A stretch of DNA of 64,000 nucleotides, taken from Tubiluchus corallicola. Taxonomy: Eukaryota; Priapulida; Priapulimorpha; Priapulimorphida; Tubiluchidae. The stretch's first letter is position 1; each line of letters opens with the position of its first letter. The position numbers were made by a program, and so were the translations under genes. The stretch spans positions 18,128-82,127 of the forward strand of contig JAQGDQ010000901.1 in the NCBI GenBank assembly GCA_030141605.1, given 5' to 3'. Positions 1 through 12,266 of this stretch are shown piece after piece. The notes under the pieces are model-generated. The model did not search any database. It was not told where the DNA came from and saw only the letters and a program-made list of their open reading frames with translations.

Positions 1-3000
1 GCATTTTGTTTTCCAGCCATGGTAAATGGTCACAAGGTAATAGTACAACGTGACACTGCAGCAAATGTGAACTGCATACATCGAAGATTCGTACGAGCAA
101 ACCAATTTTTGCCTGATCGTACAGAACAGATTCTATGTGGGCATGGCGACCGTCGTACATGTAGAGTAGCAAGGCTGCCAATTGAGTGCGAACTTGTTAA
201 AGGTGAGCTAGAGTTTGTAGTCCAGAACAAGCTTCCGTCTGAGTGCTTACTTGGTAACAATTTTAAATCCACTTGGCAGCCTTCTAAAAAACTTGGTCCA
301 AAACACAGCGTTCATAGAGGCCAAAAGTTTGGGAAGAAACAACCTTTTCGAACAGACAGTAGCAGATTTAAAAATTGTTCAGGAAAGTCCCAGCAGATAG
401 AAGACCGTCACGGTGAGCAGAAAGATGTAGAGGATGATGAACACTCGAGTGAGTCTCAGGTGGTTAACCAGAAAGGGGTGTCCCATCCATTCTCAACACC
501 AGCTCTGCAAGTCATGACTCGGTCACAAGCAAAGCAATTCAATGAAGAGTTAGAACGAGAGGAAATAGAGCGGCAGGAAGATGAAGACCATGAGATTCCT
601 GCCCTGGTGAATGAGCAAGAAGAGGATAATTCTCACCAAGGCCAGTCACGAGAAGCACTTATCCAGGACCTAAACAATTGCATTACCTTAAAACACCTGT
701 ACGACAACGTGATATCGGAGAAACAGGCTAAAAGTCTGGGTAAAGGATATTTTATCAGAGATAGCCTACTCTTTCTACATTTGAAAAGAGCAAAAGACGT
801 TGATGGTAAAGATTTGATTGTCTTACCCAAAAAACGTAGACTTGAGGTCCTTCAGCATGCTCATGACAACAAGTTAGCTGCACATTTTGGGATACAGAAG
901 ACAACAGAGAAGATTTTGCGTGAATTTTACTGGCCACATATTCATAGCGATATTCGAAGATTTGTACGCAGCTGCCCAGTCTGTCAAAAATGCAGTAGAC
1001 GAAAAGCAAGCGATCGTGCTAAGTTGCAACCTATTACAGTCAACGAATTACCATTTCAGAAGATTTGCATGGACTTTGTTGGTCCACTTCCACGAACGAA
1101 ATCAGGTAACCGATATGCTCTGGTTGTTACAGATTTTAGCACACGGTATCCTGAAGTATACCCCACCAGGACTCAAACGGCCGAAGACACAGTCAAGGCA
1201 CTTCTGCGCTACATTGCTTCATACGGAGCCCCGACTGAAATCGTTTCAGATCAAGGCCCCGCGTTTATCTCACAAATATTACAGGATCTTGAGTCAGTCC
1301 TGGGAATAAAAGGAATTTATGCCACTGCATATCACCCGCAAACCTCTGGCCTAACGGAGAGATTTAATCAGACCCTGAAGTCATCGATCAGAAAGCTTCA
1401 GCTAACTGAGGGAGATTGGGAGTGGGACGAATTAATTCCTTTAGTCTTGTTTGCATATCGAGACTGCCCACAGAGTTCAACGTCGTACTCACCATATGAA
1501 CTTGTTTACGGTTTCCCAATCAGAGGGCCGCTTACTATACTGCGAGAAAAATACAATGTACCGCGTCCAAAGCAATTGACAGAAGTCAATACTTTTGTGG
1601 AGGAACTTATGCATAAGATGGAAGAAGTCACAAACGACGCACATGCCGCATTGCATGAAGCCCAGCTGTCGCAGAAAAAATGGTATGATGAAAGGGCAAG
1701 TGAACGCAGGCTAGAAGTAGGTAGCAAAGTTTTAGTACTGCTGCCGAAGAGCGCCAAGAAACTGAACCGCATTTGGAAAGGCCCTTACCAAATCTTAGAA
1801 AGGGTCTCTGACCAGGTTTACAAAATTGCTTTCCGAGGGAAGAAAAATCGTGAGCGTAACTTCCACATTAACTTAATGCGACCTTGGATCGAGCGCGATG
1901 AGGCTCAGGCATTGTTGACATTTGCCACTCCAGACAAAGCCGCTGAGGTCTATGAGGAAGGAGTAACGGAAGTCCAAGATCACATGTTTCCTCCCTCTGC
2001 AACCCAAACTCAGAGCATACGGGACATAGATATATCTGAAAGTTTGACCAACAAACAAAAGGAACAGCTAATAAAAACATTACATGATCATGCAGACATT
2101 TTCACAGATTTACCAGGATGTACAGATTTAATAGAACATGAAATACTGGTTCCAAAAGATGCTAAGCCCATTCATCAACCACCTTATCGTGTCCCTCAGG
2201 CACAAGAAGCACAAATTCGTAAAGAGATTTCCGAGATGGAGAAACTTGGGGTAATAAGAAAATCAAACTCAAGCTTCAGCAGCCCCGCTGTAATTGTTTT
2301 AAAGCCTGATGGCACTATACGTTTTTGCATTAATTATATTAAAGTTAACGAACTGACAACTTTTGATCCGTACCCCATACCAAATATGCAGGAGATGCTC
2401 AGTAGCTGCCATGGTGCCAAGTATATATCCAAACTGGATCTTACAAAAGGTTACTGGCAGATCCCCCTACATCCAGATTCGATAAAACGGTCAGCTTTCT
2501 CCTTGCCATGGGGGCAATGGGAATTCCTAGTTATGCCTTTTGGGCTCGTCAATGCAGCTGCAACCTGCCAGAAACTGATGGACAAGGTTCTCGACGGAAT
2601 TCCTAATTATGCCAGAGGGTATATAGATGATACAATCATATGGAGTACACACTACTCAGAACATATTAGTCATCTTAATGAGGTACTGTCCCGCTTTGGC
2701 AATGCCAAGTTGACATTGAAGCCGAAGAAATGTACTTTTGCGTGTCAACAAATAGACTTCTTGGGACACCGGCTAGGCAATGACATGTTAAGGCCTCAAC
2801 CAGATAAACTAGAAAGAATCAAGCATTTTCCGCATCCTATAACCAAGAAAAATGTTCGAAGTTTTCTTGGATTTGTAGGCTTTTATAGGAACTTTGTTCC
2901 AAACTTCAGCAGCATTGCTATGCCATTATTTGAGTTGACCAAGAAACACCTGCCAAACGAAGTAGCCTGGAATAAACAAGCAGAAGAAGCATTTGTCCAG

Positions 3001-3441
3001 TTAAGAGCGGCAATAACTTCAGATTCCTTCTTGATGGCTCCAGATTTTAGCCGAGAATTTATACTCAGCACCGATGCCTCCAATGTGGGCTTAGGTGGCG
3101 TACTTTCTCAGATTAATTCAGAGGGCAGGGAGCAAGTAGTGAGCTACATCAGTCGAAAGCTCACAAAACCCGAGCAAAACTATGCCACAGTGGAACTGGA
3201 GCTTCTGGCTATTCTTTGGGCTGTGCAGAAACTAAACTACTACTTGATGGGAAGACCTTTCACTATCAGGAGTGATCATCAATGTTTAACATGGCTCCAA
3301 AGAATGAAAAATAAAAACAGAAAACTGGCTAGATGGTCACTCATATTACAAGAATACACATTCAAAGTCGAATACATAAAAGGTGCCCAGAATGTTGCAG
3401 ATGGTCTGTCTAGAAATTCAAATGAAAATCATAAGAAATGA
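1..3441 (+). CDS. Pol polyprotein (protease-integrase-RT-RNase H), 5' partial
   Basis: One frame is open from the window edge to a stop at 3439-3441; the first ATG in view is at 19, but the frame continues upstream. Order seen: a retropepsin-like segment with DTAANVNCI (about 50-90), where families usually have DTG; an acidic linker; the integrase H2C2 zinc finger (about 861-1000, ending SCPVCQKC); the integrase core with MDFVGPL, VSDQGPAF and TERFNQTL supplying the D,D,E residues (about 1070-1380); a GPY/F-like module (WKGPYQILERV, near 1775); the RT palm (about 2150-2700) with SKLDLTKGYWQIPL and catalytic YIDD; and RNase H with STDAS and RSDHQCL (about 3068-3290). There is no stop or frameshift, so the copy may be recent. 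Conventional gypsy elements have integrase last; integrase before RT is known from Gmr1-type Ty3/gypsy elements. Copia is excluded by the gypsy-like RT and RNase H sequence and the GPY/F module. Gag is not visible. Confidence 0.9.
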   Translation, partial: AFCFPAMVNGHKVIVQRDTAANVNCIHRRFVRANQFLPDRTEQILCGHGDRRTCRVARLPIECELVKGELEFVVQNKLPSECLLGNNFKSTWQPSKKLGPKHSVHRGQKFGKKQPFRTDSSRFKNCSGKSQQIEDRHGEQKDVEDDEHSSESQVVNQKGVSHPFSTPALQVMTRSQAKQFNEELEREEIERQEDEDHEIPALVNEQEEDNSHQGQSREALIQDLNNCITLKHLYDNVISEKQAKSLGKGYFIRDSLLFLHLKRAKDVDGKDLIVLPKKRRLEVLQHAHDNKLAAHFGIQKTTEKILREFYWPHIHSDIRRFVRSCPVCQKCSRRKASDRAKLQPITVNELPFQKICMDFVGPLPRTKSGNRYALVVTDFSTRYPEVYPTRTQTAEDTVKALLRYIASYGAPTEIVSDQGPAFISQILQDLESVLGIKGIYATAYHPQTSGLTERFNQTLKSSIRKLQLTEGDWEWDELIPLVLFAYRDCPQSSTSYSPYELVYGFPIRGPLTILREKYNVPRPKQLTEVNTFVEELMHKMEEVTNDAHAALHEAQLSQKKWYDERASERRLEVGSKVLVLLPKSAKKLNRIWKGPYQILERVSDQVYKIAFRGKKNRERNFHINLMRPWIERDEAQALLTFATPDKAAEVYEEGVTEVQDHMFPPSATQTQSIRDIDISESLTNKQKEQLIKTLHDHADIFTDLPGCTDLIEHEILVPKDAKPIHQPPYRVPQAQEAQIRKEISEMEKLGVIRKSNSSFSSPAVIVLKPDGTIRFCINYIKVNELTTFDPYPIPNMQEMLSSCHGAKYISKLDLTKGYWQIPLHPDSIKRSAFSLPWGQWEFLVMPFGLVNAAATCQKLMDKVLDGIPNYARGYIDDTIIWSTHYSEHISHLNEVLSRFGNAKLTLKPKKCTFACQQIDFLGHRLGNDMLRPQPDKLERIKHFPHPITKKNVRSFLGFVGFYRNFVPNFSSIAMPLFELTKKHLPNEVAWNKQAEEAFVQLRAAITSDSFLMAPDFSREFILSTDASNVGLGGVLSQINSEGREQVVSYISRKLTKPEQNYATVELELLAILWAVQKLNYYLMGRPFTIRSDHQCLTWLQRMKNKNRKLARWSLILQEYTFKVEYIKGAQNVADGLSRNSNENHKK

Positions 3442-3742
3442 ACGGGCACTAATTAACAGAAACAGAAGATTACTTGACATTTTCAGTTTTTTTTGTTTTT
3501 GTACGAAACTTTTGAATTTTGAAGTTGGTAGAACCAATATCATTTTGAGAGGTTCAAAGCTTTTTTTCCTATTCTAAGTGATGAGTAGAAAGCTGTCAGA
3601 CTTTCTTTTGGTACAAACTATCATGCACGTTTCAACTGGCAAAGAGTTGTTTATGCCACTTTTTTAAGTTAAAGACGAGCACTAAGGTCTGGCCTGTCAG
3701 GTCTGATTTTCGAAGACTAGTATTTCATGGAAACATTAGTCT
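3442..3742 (+). other. 3' untranslated stretch of the LTR retrotransposon
   Basis: This non-coding interval lies between the pol stop and the polypurine tract. No envelope-like frame is present; the only short frame, starting near 3383, overlaps the pol end out of frame and has no recognisable domain. Confidence 0.55.
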
Positions 3743-3755
3743 AAAATTTGGGGGG
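3743..3755 (+). promoter_or_regulatory. Polypurine tract, plus-strand primer of the LTR element
   Basis: A-rich then T3G6 (AAAATTTGGGGGG) lies three bases before the proposed TGTG start of the 3' LTR. Position and composition fit the RNase H-resistant primer for plus-strand DNA synthesis. Confidence 0.6.
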
Positions 3756-3758
3756 CTA

Positions 3759-4824
3759 TGTGATGGACCAGACTAGGTCCACCCCTTGGCTAAAGTGTGT
3801 TCTTGCCCATTACAAGCAACCACCTATGTACATTATATTATGCAATTTGTTCAATGATAAATGTTTTGTTCGATTGAAGAGGCCTAACTTAGTTTGATTT
3901 TGTATAAGGAAGCTACCTGCATTGTTTACTTTATTTTTTATGGCTGTTGTTGTAATAATGTACCAGGCACCCATGAACTATATCTGCCCCACATGTAACC
4001 TACATGTCAGTGTTATGCAGGTCATTTTGAAAGTGTGTTGGCTTCGGCCTTGTTTATTTTATTACAGGGGTGTTTTGCTTTCTCATTCAGCCTATATAGT
4101 GTTACAGTTACCTGTCTAAAGTATAAAACTACCTAGAATGTAGTGAACTGTTCCAGTAACAGGAAAATGTGCTTTTGATATTGAGAAGTGGGTAGAATGG
4201 TCTGGAAAATGAGAGCTGTTAAAATGTTGGGTTTATACCTTTGAGGACAAACTTAAAATTTATCTGTTGAAAATGGCTGAACTGGTGTTTTATTGTGAAA
4301 AAGCCTGGACAGTTGTAAATGGTGTAATACTATCCTAATGGACAATGTGTTGTAATGCAATTGAGTGGAGTAAAGACCAACTTTGAGCCTTCTACACAGT
4401 ATAAGCAACCCAGCCCTTGTTGTCAGGGTGTGGAGGACCGGCACCTAGTACTGTCGAGCGTGGTATGCGATGTTTTGGAGATGGTATCCCTTCCATGGAG
4501 TACCCCAGTGATTGCCAATGGACTGACGTAGTGAGCGCTCACTCCAGAGATAAGTAACAGTTTACTTTTGAGCTCAATAGTGATTATTCAAATTGGTGAT
4601 ATCTTGTGCACAAACTCTTATGGACAGTGAAAACTGCAGTTACTATTAGGTTACTGTTTGGTACCAAGAACTCGTGCTGTAATTCTTGAAATGGCCATCC
4701 TTAACTATTGTAATGTATTTTTTTCTTTTTCTCTTGATTCACTCATATTGTCTGTTAGTAGAATAAAAGCATTGAAATGTTAATTAGTCTTTTAGTAAGC
4801 TTTGTATTCTGAAACAGGTACACA
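3759..4824 (+). repeat. Probable 3' LTR of the retrotransposon
   Basis: It starts TGTGATGG just after the polypurine tract and is tentatively ended at CACA (4821-4824), giving a short inverted TGTG/CACA pair. A TATA-like TATAAAA lies at 4122-4128 and an AATAAA at 4762-4767, consistent with U3 promoter and polyadenylation functions. The right boundary is uncertain because the partner LTR is outside the window. Confidence 0.45.
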
Positions 4825-4939
4825 TAAACTACAAGGACAACTCCGCATTTCAAAAGCCTTAGTATTAGTCTCGCTACGTTACCAAAGTTAAGTGCGCTTC
4901 ATACTCGTATTGCATAAGTTACTAATTACTATCACCCAC

Positions 4940-5095
4940 GAGGAACGCCGTCATTACACCATCTTTTGGCAAAACAAAATATCTATATTTACGTAGACAT
5001 GTACATATGAATGTACCTTGATATAATGCCAAATTCGCTTATGGCCAACTTTTTTTGCAGTCTCGAAGTAGGCAGTATAAAGAAGTTTGACAGTA
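4940..5095. repeat. Degenerate Tigger/pogo-like MITE copy
   Basis: This stretch aligns by eye with 47244-47407 (shared GGCAAAACAAAATATCTATA and TTTTTTGCAGTC blocks) and ends in GAAGTTTGACAGTA, the complement of a CTGTCAAACTTC terminus typical of pogo/Tigger-derived MITEs. The left end is eroded. Confidence 0.5.
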
Positions 5096-8070
5096 ATGTA
5101 ATTACAGATAACTGTGGAAATCTGCGAGCATGCAATAGGTGCTGGACTGAACTTATAGCATTCAGTTTTTAGCTTGCTAAAATAATTATTCTTACTATTT
5201 TGTTAGTGCTAACTAGCCGAACGTTATTATATTATAGTTGGTAACTGTTTTTTTTACATATTGGGCAACGGGATTCACTAAAAAGCAAAAAATAGTATTA
5301 ATGATTTTTTGTTTAACATTTTGGATTGCTTGCAGTTGATAATAGTAACTGCATCTGCAAAAAAAGATTACTCAAGACCTAGCAGGATAAGTGTGGCAGG
5401 CAGAAACTTTCACTAATATTAAAATAAGCTAAACTTCACTTGACTTTTCCCTTAAACATCAAAGTAAGTAGTACTGCTTTTTTTTACTTAAAATGAGCCA
5501 CTGCAACTTGTGTACTTGTTTTGCTTGAGATACAAATAAATTTTACATTTTTATGAAATATGGGAACAAATGCTCTCACACTGGTCCAACCTTCCTACAC
5601 AAAGTTTTAGGATTAATGTAGATACGAAAAATGAGAACTCTAGTGTATAAATATCAATAAAACACAGGTTATAGATGGATACAAGGCTGAATTAATGAAA
5701 AGCCCTGCTTTTATTTTAAAAACAAAACAGATATTTTGCAACCCACTATGGGTTGCCGCTTCAGTGTGAATGTAAGAAATATGGGAAATCTTGAAACAGA
5801 AAAAGTTATACAGAATAACATCAAAAGAATGTAGAAACGTGCATTCCCTAAGACCGGCATTACAGGAATCTTAAGGATTATTACAGTGACATCAAGGAAA
5901 AAACTAAAAAAATAAGAAATTAGAAGACGATATAAACTGTCTATTGAATTTTTGGAAATAAGATACACCTACACCATAAGATATGGCATTGTTAACATGT
6001 CAATATGCCATTGTTAACATTTCAAGAATATTCCAAAGGTTTCTGATTATCAGTTAAGGAATCACCAAATTTCTTTATGTACAGAGCCTCTTTGCCAATT
6101 TACTAACACATTTGAATGTATCCAATACTTCAACATTTTTGGGATTAATGTCATGCGATCTCTCCTGAAAATGTTGAGCACGGCCAGCTGCAGGTGGCCC
6201 AGATTTAAGCTTAGTGATACATGATACTAATCTCAAAAATGATGTGATATTGGACACCTATGTCGGTGGTTCCCTAATAAAGGTTTCCTAATTAATAATT
6301 GTCTTTATAGAACGGAAATAATCGTGGTGCCAATGAACAGCATGCACATATGTATCATGGTATATACTGTATTAATTATGCAGAAGTGTTTACCTATTGA
6401 ATTTGCCAAATACACGCATTTACGATAGGCTGCTGCATAATAAAACTGCCGTTTATTAAGACCACTTATTGCTGGTCCTGCAGTGTTTTTATTAAGTGGC
6501 GACTACTATAATACACTTGGTTGTACCATTGCAACCCATTAATTTATTTGTCTAGATAAGTATCCAAACCTGAGTGTGAACTCAAGCCGCCAGTACAAGA
6601 ATGCTCTTCCTTTTCCGCTTCTTGTTTTACAAACATTAAGAAACTGTGCCTCCCCTTTTCCAGCGTCATCGTGAGGTACCAATTTTCCGCTGATGACAAC
6701 TACAGCGCAATAAAATAAGGTAATTATATAAAACTTAAATAATTTGTTACTGCAGTCAGTATCTAGCTAAACTCCTTCAGGACTGCATCATTCAAAATAG
6801 GTCTCATAAGGCCTAAACCTTTCTGCTACTATGAGCATAGACATAACTAAATGATTACTAATTAGGTACTGTTCTATTCAGGAGAATATTGGCTATCCAA
6901 TCATGCTATTTGTTTAGACATTTATAAGTAATTTAATTGGATGAAATTAAGAAAAACACATCCTCTTCAGGCATTCCAACTTAGCCTATTGAGTAGCTTG
7001 GACTGCCATACACTTATGTCATCATACACACTAATTTATTGATCGCCTTCTTGCTACTGCCCAAGCTGTGCAGTGTTCTGCTGCTATGCCAGGAAAAACC
7101 AACTGATCAGCCAAGGACAAATTAACACGTTTCATCTTTTAAAGGAAGACCAGACGATTGTTTAGACTCAATCTCATTTTAATTTACTGTCCAAAATATA
7201 CATTTTCTTGCCTATAAAAGTTAACAATTGTTCCTTATATTTGAATAATTAGCTTAGAAAGTTAATTAATGGCAACAGAACACAGCTATTGCTTATGTCA
7301 GAAACTAACCACAGTTTGTGCAATGGCAGGCGTCTTCCCTTGCGCGTCAAGCACATTTGTATAGGTGTTACAGTACTGCTTAAATGCATGATGTCACGAA
7401 AAATGGGCTTTACATCATATGACATCATAAAACTAACACAGCAGTTCATGATCATGATTATCATGGTACCGCCTTCTATGTGTCGGCCACTCGCACGTGA
7501 CAAAAGGCGTCGCTGCCAATCTTAGTAGATTCACTAAGCCGCACGTAGCTTTGAAAGTTTAACGAAATTTGAGTATCCAAGGTAATTATTATTTAATCTA
7601 AGCTTTGATTTAAAATAAGTTATTGTAGTTTTCAATATTTTAGAGTATTCTTTATTCTGAACTAGTGTTTACACAATCATCCGGCTTTCTTTTAACAGGA
7701 ATTTCTCCTTAAAAATAGAGTAGACTTGAGACCAAAGTGTATCAGTATGTTGAGGCTGGATAGTTGAAATTTTCAGCATTAGCCAATTTCACATAAGTGA
7801 AAGTGATACTGTACATTGTTATAGTGCAGACACTGCAGTTACTGAAAAGCGTTTTTTCAATTTGTTCATCAAAAATCAATTTTTAATTTATTTAAAGTAA
7901 GCAAATGTATTTCATATATAATTTTGCATGAAAGTCCATTATAGGAGAAGTAGAATGATAAAAAATGATGAAATATAACATAATCCTGCTTAGCGAAAAC
8001 AGTGTTTCATGAACTCATGCAAAATGCAGCAAATGCTTATAGTCCTGAAGGAGTTAATATGCAGGGTGTT
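5096..8070. other. Non-genic AT-rich stretch
   Basis: No convincing gene is seen. Short frames at 5711-5968, 6075-6257 and 7249-7525 have no recognisable domain or supporting splice context. The segment 6415-6530 (repeated TTTATTAAG-type motifs) may be an old MITE fragment. Confidence 0.4.
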
Positions 8071-9113
8071 TTACATGGTTAAATTATCAATAGTGACAAA
8101 GGAATGGTGTAATGACAAAATAGCAGTCTGTCGTGACATTATAATGTAAGATAAAAGTTGTACCGCTTCAATCTTGTTTGACTGGTAAAACTCTCGAATC
8201 TCTTCACAAACAGCCTTACAATCAACATTTTGTATCGGACTACTGATGTCAGTTCTTGTCAGTTTTGTAGATGCCTGTAACAATTAAATTATAGCAAAAT
8301 TTTGCATCCATTAAAATAAAACACTTCATAATGAACCAAATAAAAAAAGATTTAATAATCTTTAATAAATAAAAAAAGACAATTTTCCCATTCAGTTGAT
8401 TTCTATGATAGAACCCAACAGGGCAACTTATATAAGCCAGTTTAAGCAAAGGTCATCCTTAGTTTAAGCAATTAAGAAATATCATCCTTAGTGATACTGC
8501 TTGATTTACACTATCTTCGTGTACCCATGATCATGGCCGTAAAGTAGATCACTCTACAAGTTGGATAAATCATGAACTTGACTATTATCTGTACAGTAAA
8601 ATTGAACTTTGACATCAAAAATTTGTACCCACACCAATGTAAAGAACGATTTCCACTTTCAGAGGAGTCAAAAGTATATTTTACCATCAGGGTCATCAGT
8701 TTAAAACTTATGCCCCAGAAATTCATAAGTTGAAAATATTACACTATAATGAAAGTTATTAAAGTTAAACCCTTGCAAACTATTACTAGTACTAGTAGTG
8801 TATTCATTAACGAACTCATTTATTAAGCCAAGCCAGATTAATGAAGGACAAATAGCAGATAAATTCAAATTGAATAATAATTTCTTACCGTCGGAGTTAT
8901 CTCTCTGAAAATATGTGAGTTTGCATTCGATTTGAAATCTTGTCCAAGGGAATGTCTCCATTTACAGTTATTAATTTTGTCTGGTACGTTCACCACGTGA
9001 AAAGGTTGTGATGCTGTTTTACCAAAACTTTCTTTCAAATTTTCCCATAACTCACTGTTATTTTCCAATTTACTCAACAACAAAAATTCGTAACAGTGCA
9101 AAATACTATGCAT
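8071..9113 (-). CDS. Small two-exon gene, function unknown (about 142 aa)
   Basis: Proposed CDS: complement of 8889-9113 joined to 8071-8274. Exon 1 opens with an ATG at 9113 (MHSILHCYEFLLLSKLENNS) and ends in ACG before a GTAAGA donor, phase 0. Exon 2 follows a TTACAG acceptor, also phase 0, and reads ASTKLTRTD through a stop at 8071-8073. The joined frame is 429 nt, giving 142 aa without internal stops. The phase match and protein-like composition (KAVCEEIREFYQSNKIEAVQ, probably helical) support a real gene. I do not recognise a family; there is no signal peptide, membrane segment or zinc motif. The ATG could be internal if an upstream exon exists, and the last exon could instead splice at the GTAAAA that overlaps the stop. 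Confidence 0.45.
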
Positions 9114-12100
9114 TATAGCTTAAACGTACAAGTTTCTCAGCTAACAATATTTTATGTTACATAATGTCCTATAACGCTTTGATATCATTAACGGTGACTG
9201 TAGTAAAAAGTTTTATAAATGTTTTTAATATGTATGCTTTTTTGAAGCGAATTTGCACTTTTATCACACAATAAAATGTATTATTACATGAAACGATTAT
9301 ACACTAATGGGCAAATTTCACAAACATTCGGGATTAGCATTACTAAACCATAAGTTCCCATGTTCTCTTTTGTCGTTCAAAACCAACAAATAAATCAGAC
9401 GCATCGACGTGTGTGCGACACCTAGGACCCACTGAAATGAACGAACCTAACAAAACTACCATTACCGATATATGTATTACTATGAAATTTTTAGTGAGCG
9501 CTTGGAACGATTTATACAAGCAATTTAATTTAAAAATTTAAAAAAAAATGATCTAACTGGTAACTGTGAAACAAATCCATTACATTATGTATATGCTTGA
9601 TAGCTGGATCAACACAATTCTTCAACCTGCTGTTGTTGTAAGCGACCTTCCTGTATGCTGATTGTGTGGACAATTTGTACTTTGGATGCTTGACTCACAC
9701 CATATGCTTCCATTCTTTCTGCCAAACTGCAAGACAGAGACAATATATTTTGCTTGCAGAATGAAGTGTTGCTGAACTTGTGTTTCTACCCTGCCTGCAA
9801 AGCGGAAGGAAGTTGCAAAAGGCCAAACAGGAAGATCCAGGAGCTCCCAACACTGAAACTGCACCATTATAGAGCTCTGGTGGGGTATTATGTTTCGTAT
9901 TGATACTTTGTAGAATGTATTATTATTTTGTTATTACTTTCATAATATTCAATAACAATCACTAAAATATTAATTTCATAGTTAAAGCGTTTATTTCTAT
10001 TTCAAGCTTCAGTATAATTAAAATACTAGCTTTATGAGAATAAGCCAGTACCTATAGCGCCTTAGTTAGCTCGCCCACGCACCATAAATGCTTTGTGGTC
10101 ATTTTGAGACATAAGCATGACCTGTTAAAACAATCCTGACAAACGAAAAAATTATAATTGAACTACACTAGGTCATCACAGTAACAATATACGTCCTTAT
10201 GACATGCCACAGCTTGAAAAGCCCTCATGTTCAACTCAACTTTAACCTGAACTGAAAACAAAAGACTTATAATGCGTCAAAGACTGACTGTACTTCAGCT
10301 GTGGCCGAAGACTAAAATTCTTTGAGAATAAGTATAAAGTGGATTTTAAATATTTTTTATTCTAATCACAAAAACTTACATGAAATTTATAGACAAGGTA
10401 AAATAACTTTTCTCTAACCATTATAGTTGTAAGCCCTTTTCTGTCAATTACTAAAGAGCCATTCATTTTAATCATCTTAAAAATGATTTATTTTAACAAA
10501 AACAAAACGAACAATGAAACAAAACTAAATTATTAACATTAGATTATATTTCTCAGTTACTAACAATAGAGAATAACATAGATTGTAACAATTAGATTAG
10601 GTTTACAAGGCCCTTTCTTCAGATCCAGCAAGTAGAGTGACATAATTCATCCACCAATTATTGTTCGGTTCGTATTTACGTTTTAAGGCCGTCAACATAA
10701 TTTACACAGCGTTATTAAATGTTCATAATTTGCATGAATATACACATATAATTATTTTTTTTTCTATTTTTGGTATTTACTAAAATGATGGTTTGTAAAA
10801 TTTACTCTACAAATCCGTGCCTGTTTTCGCTTGTTGATATTTTTTATTTTTTGCTTGTTAATTTCTTGTTAATGATTTACAATACTTTCTTGAGAAAAAA
10901 CATCCAGTAAACCTTATTGTGCTATGTCGAATAAATTTGAAGTTAATGTGTGGGAGGCTGATTCTATATCAATATATTTTCCATCAAGCATTCCCATTTA
11001 GATAGACATTAAATGTGACTAACATGTTTGTTTTTTATTCAGGGATAAAAAATTAATTATTTGTTTTGATTTGACATTGTTCTGCTGTCCTGGTATGTAA
11101 CATTGTAGCAAGCTATATAATATAATAAAACATTCACTTATTTTTTATTCAAATCGCTCTCATTCTCCCAGCAGGGCTAATGGCCACTAACAAGGGGTTA
11201 TTATAGTAAGAAGGCAAAGATATAATGTTATAAATATTGTCCCGAGATATTAAATTTACATAATTAATTTACTGGAGAGGGAACGCATCTGTTCATGTTC
11301 TTTTTAAACCAAGTGAGGTTACAATTTTCAAGAAAAAAACTGGATTGATGACCAGTTTTCTACATTTAGGAATGCCCAGAGAAAGCCTATGAGAAACACA
11401 AAAGGGAGTACTATCAGCTAATTGCCAATGCTTGAGAAGTAGTTGAAAGGACTTAGTGCAGCAACTGACCTTCGATGAGCAAGAAACTTCGGTGTTTACC
11501 TCTCTTCACACTCGACTAGACCGGGAATATGCTTTTGCAAACTGCCAAGTGGTTAAGGTGAACAAGCTGAGACAGATGTGACTGCAATATTCCATGCAAG
11601 ATCAAATGGTCAGCTAGTAAAGATAATGTATATTATAGCTTCAGTAATTGAACAACTGCAATTATTTTATCTTTTTTAATTTGCGGGAAATAGCCATTAA
11701 CTAATGTTTGTAAAATTGGACAATAAATTTTTTTTACTGTACTACTATTTTTATGATAATTCAACTTTCTGAGCTCGGAACATGAGTCGCGGCCAAGCAA
11801 GAGAACGTATGACTGATCAAATAGAAGAACGTACCCTTATTATGGTCAGAGAATGACACAAGACGTTAAACGTGGTCTTGACAAAAGAAGATGAATTAAT
11901 ATCCTTGTAGTATTAAACAAAGCTTGTATTTGCTGTCAAAGCTTCTGCATAGCATACTTTTCAAGTTAACTATGAAATGCATTTTTATTCACGCTTTTCC
12001 TGCGTTAACATTTGAAGACGCGTTTGTGTGTCGTAACTTAAATTTTCAGTAGCAGCACAACAATTCAACCAATAGTGAAAATTGTAAGCGGTGCGCTCGC

Positions 12101-12266
12101 ACAGGAGTGTTTACAATATTTTTGAACGACCCAAATATTATGAGCGACATGGCGCGACACATATGGCATGCTTACAGCGTTAACTCCCAGTGAAGTATTT
12201 TTACTGAAAACCACCATTTAAACTAACTTGCTAAGTAAAAGTTGTATTAATTGTTAATGATTCACG
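9114..12266. other. Intergenic region upstream of the plus-strand SDR gene
   Basis: No gene is supported. Around 9622-9867 and 11290-11580 there are protein-like but interrupted frames that could be decayed transposon fragments; no domain is recognised. No promoter motif can be asserted. Confidence 0.4.

Larger units (their letters stand above)
1..4824 (+). mobile_element. Ty3/gypsy-group LTR retrotransposon, Gmr1-like domain order, 5' end outside window
   Basis: The element enters from the left edge of the window: its pol frame is already open at base 1. It carries protease-like, integrase, reverse transcriptase and RNase H domains in that order, then an untranslated stretch, a polypurine tract and a probable 3' LTR. 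Gag, the primer binding site and the 5' LTR are not in view, so LTR identity and insertion age cannot be judged. The right boundary (a TGTG/CACA pair) is inferred rather than confirmed by a second LTR. Confidence 0.8.

Noticed and set aside
755-3083. Several frames of 60-140 codons overlapping pol in other registers
   Set aside because: They are shadows of the continuous pol frame, which has unmistakable domains.
6075-6257. 60-aa minus-strand frame as a terminal exon
   Set aside because: Protein-like wording but no recognisable family and no convincing splice partner nearby.
9622-9867. 81-aa frame with Cys/Trp-rich content as a gene
   Set aside because: The opposite strand reads equally protein-like, which suggests a decayed transposon fragment.
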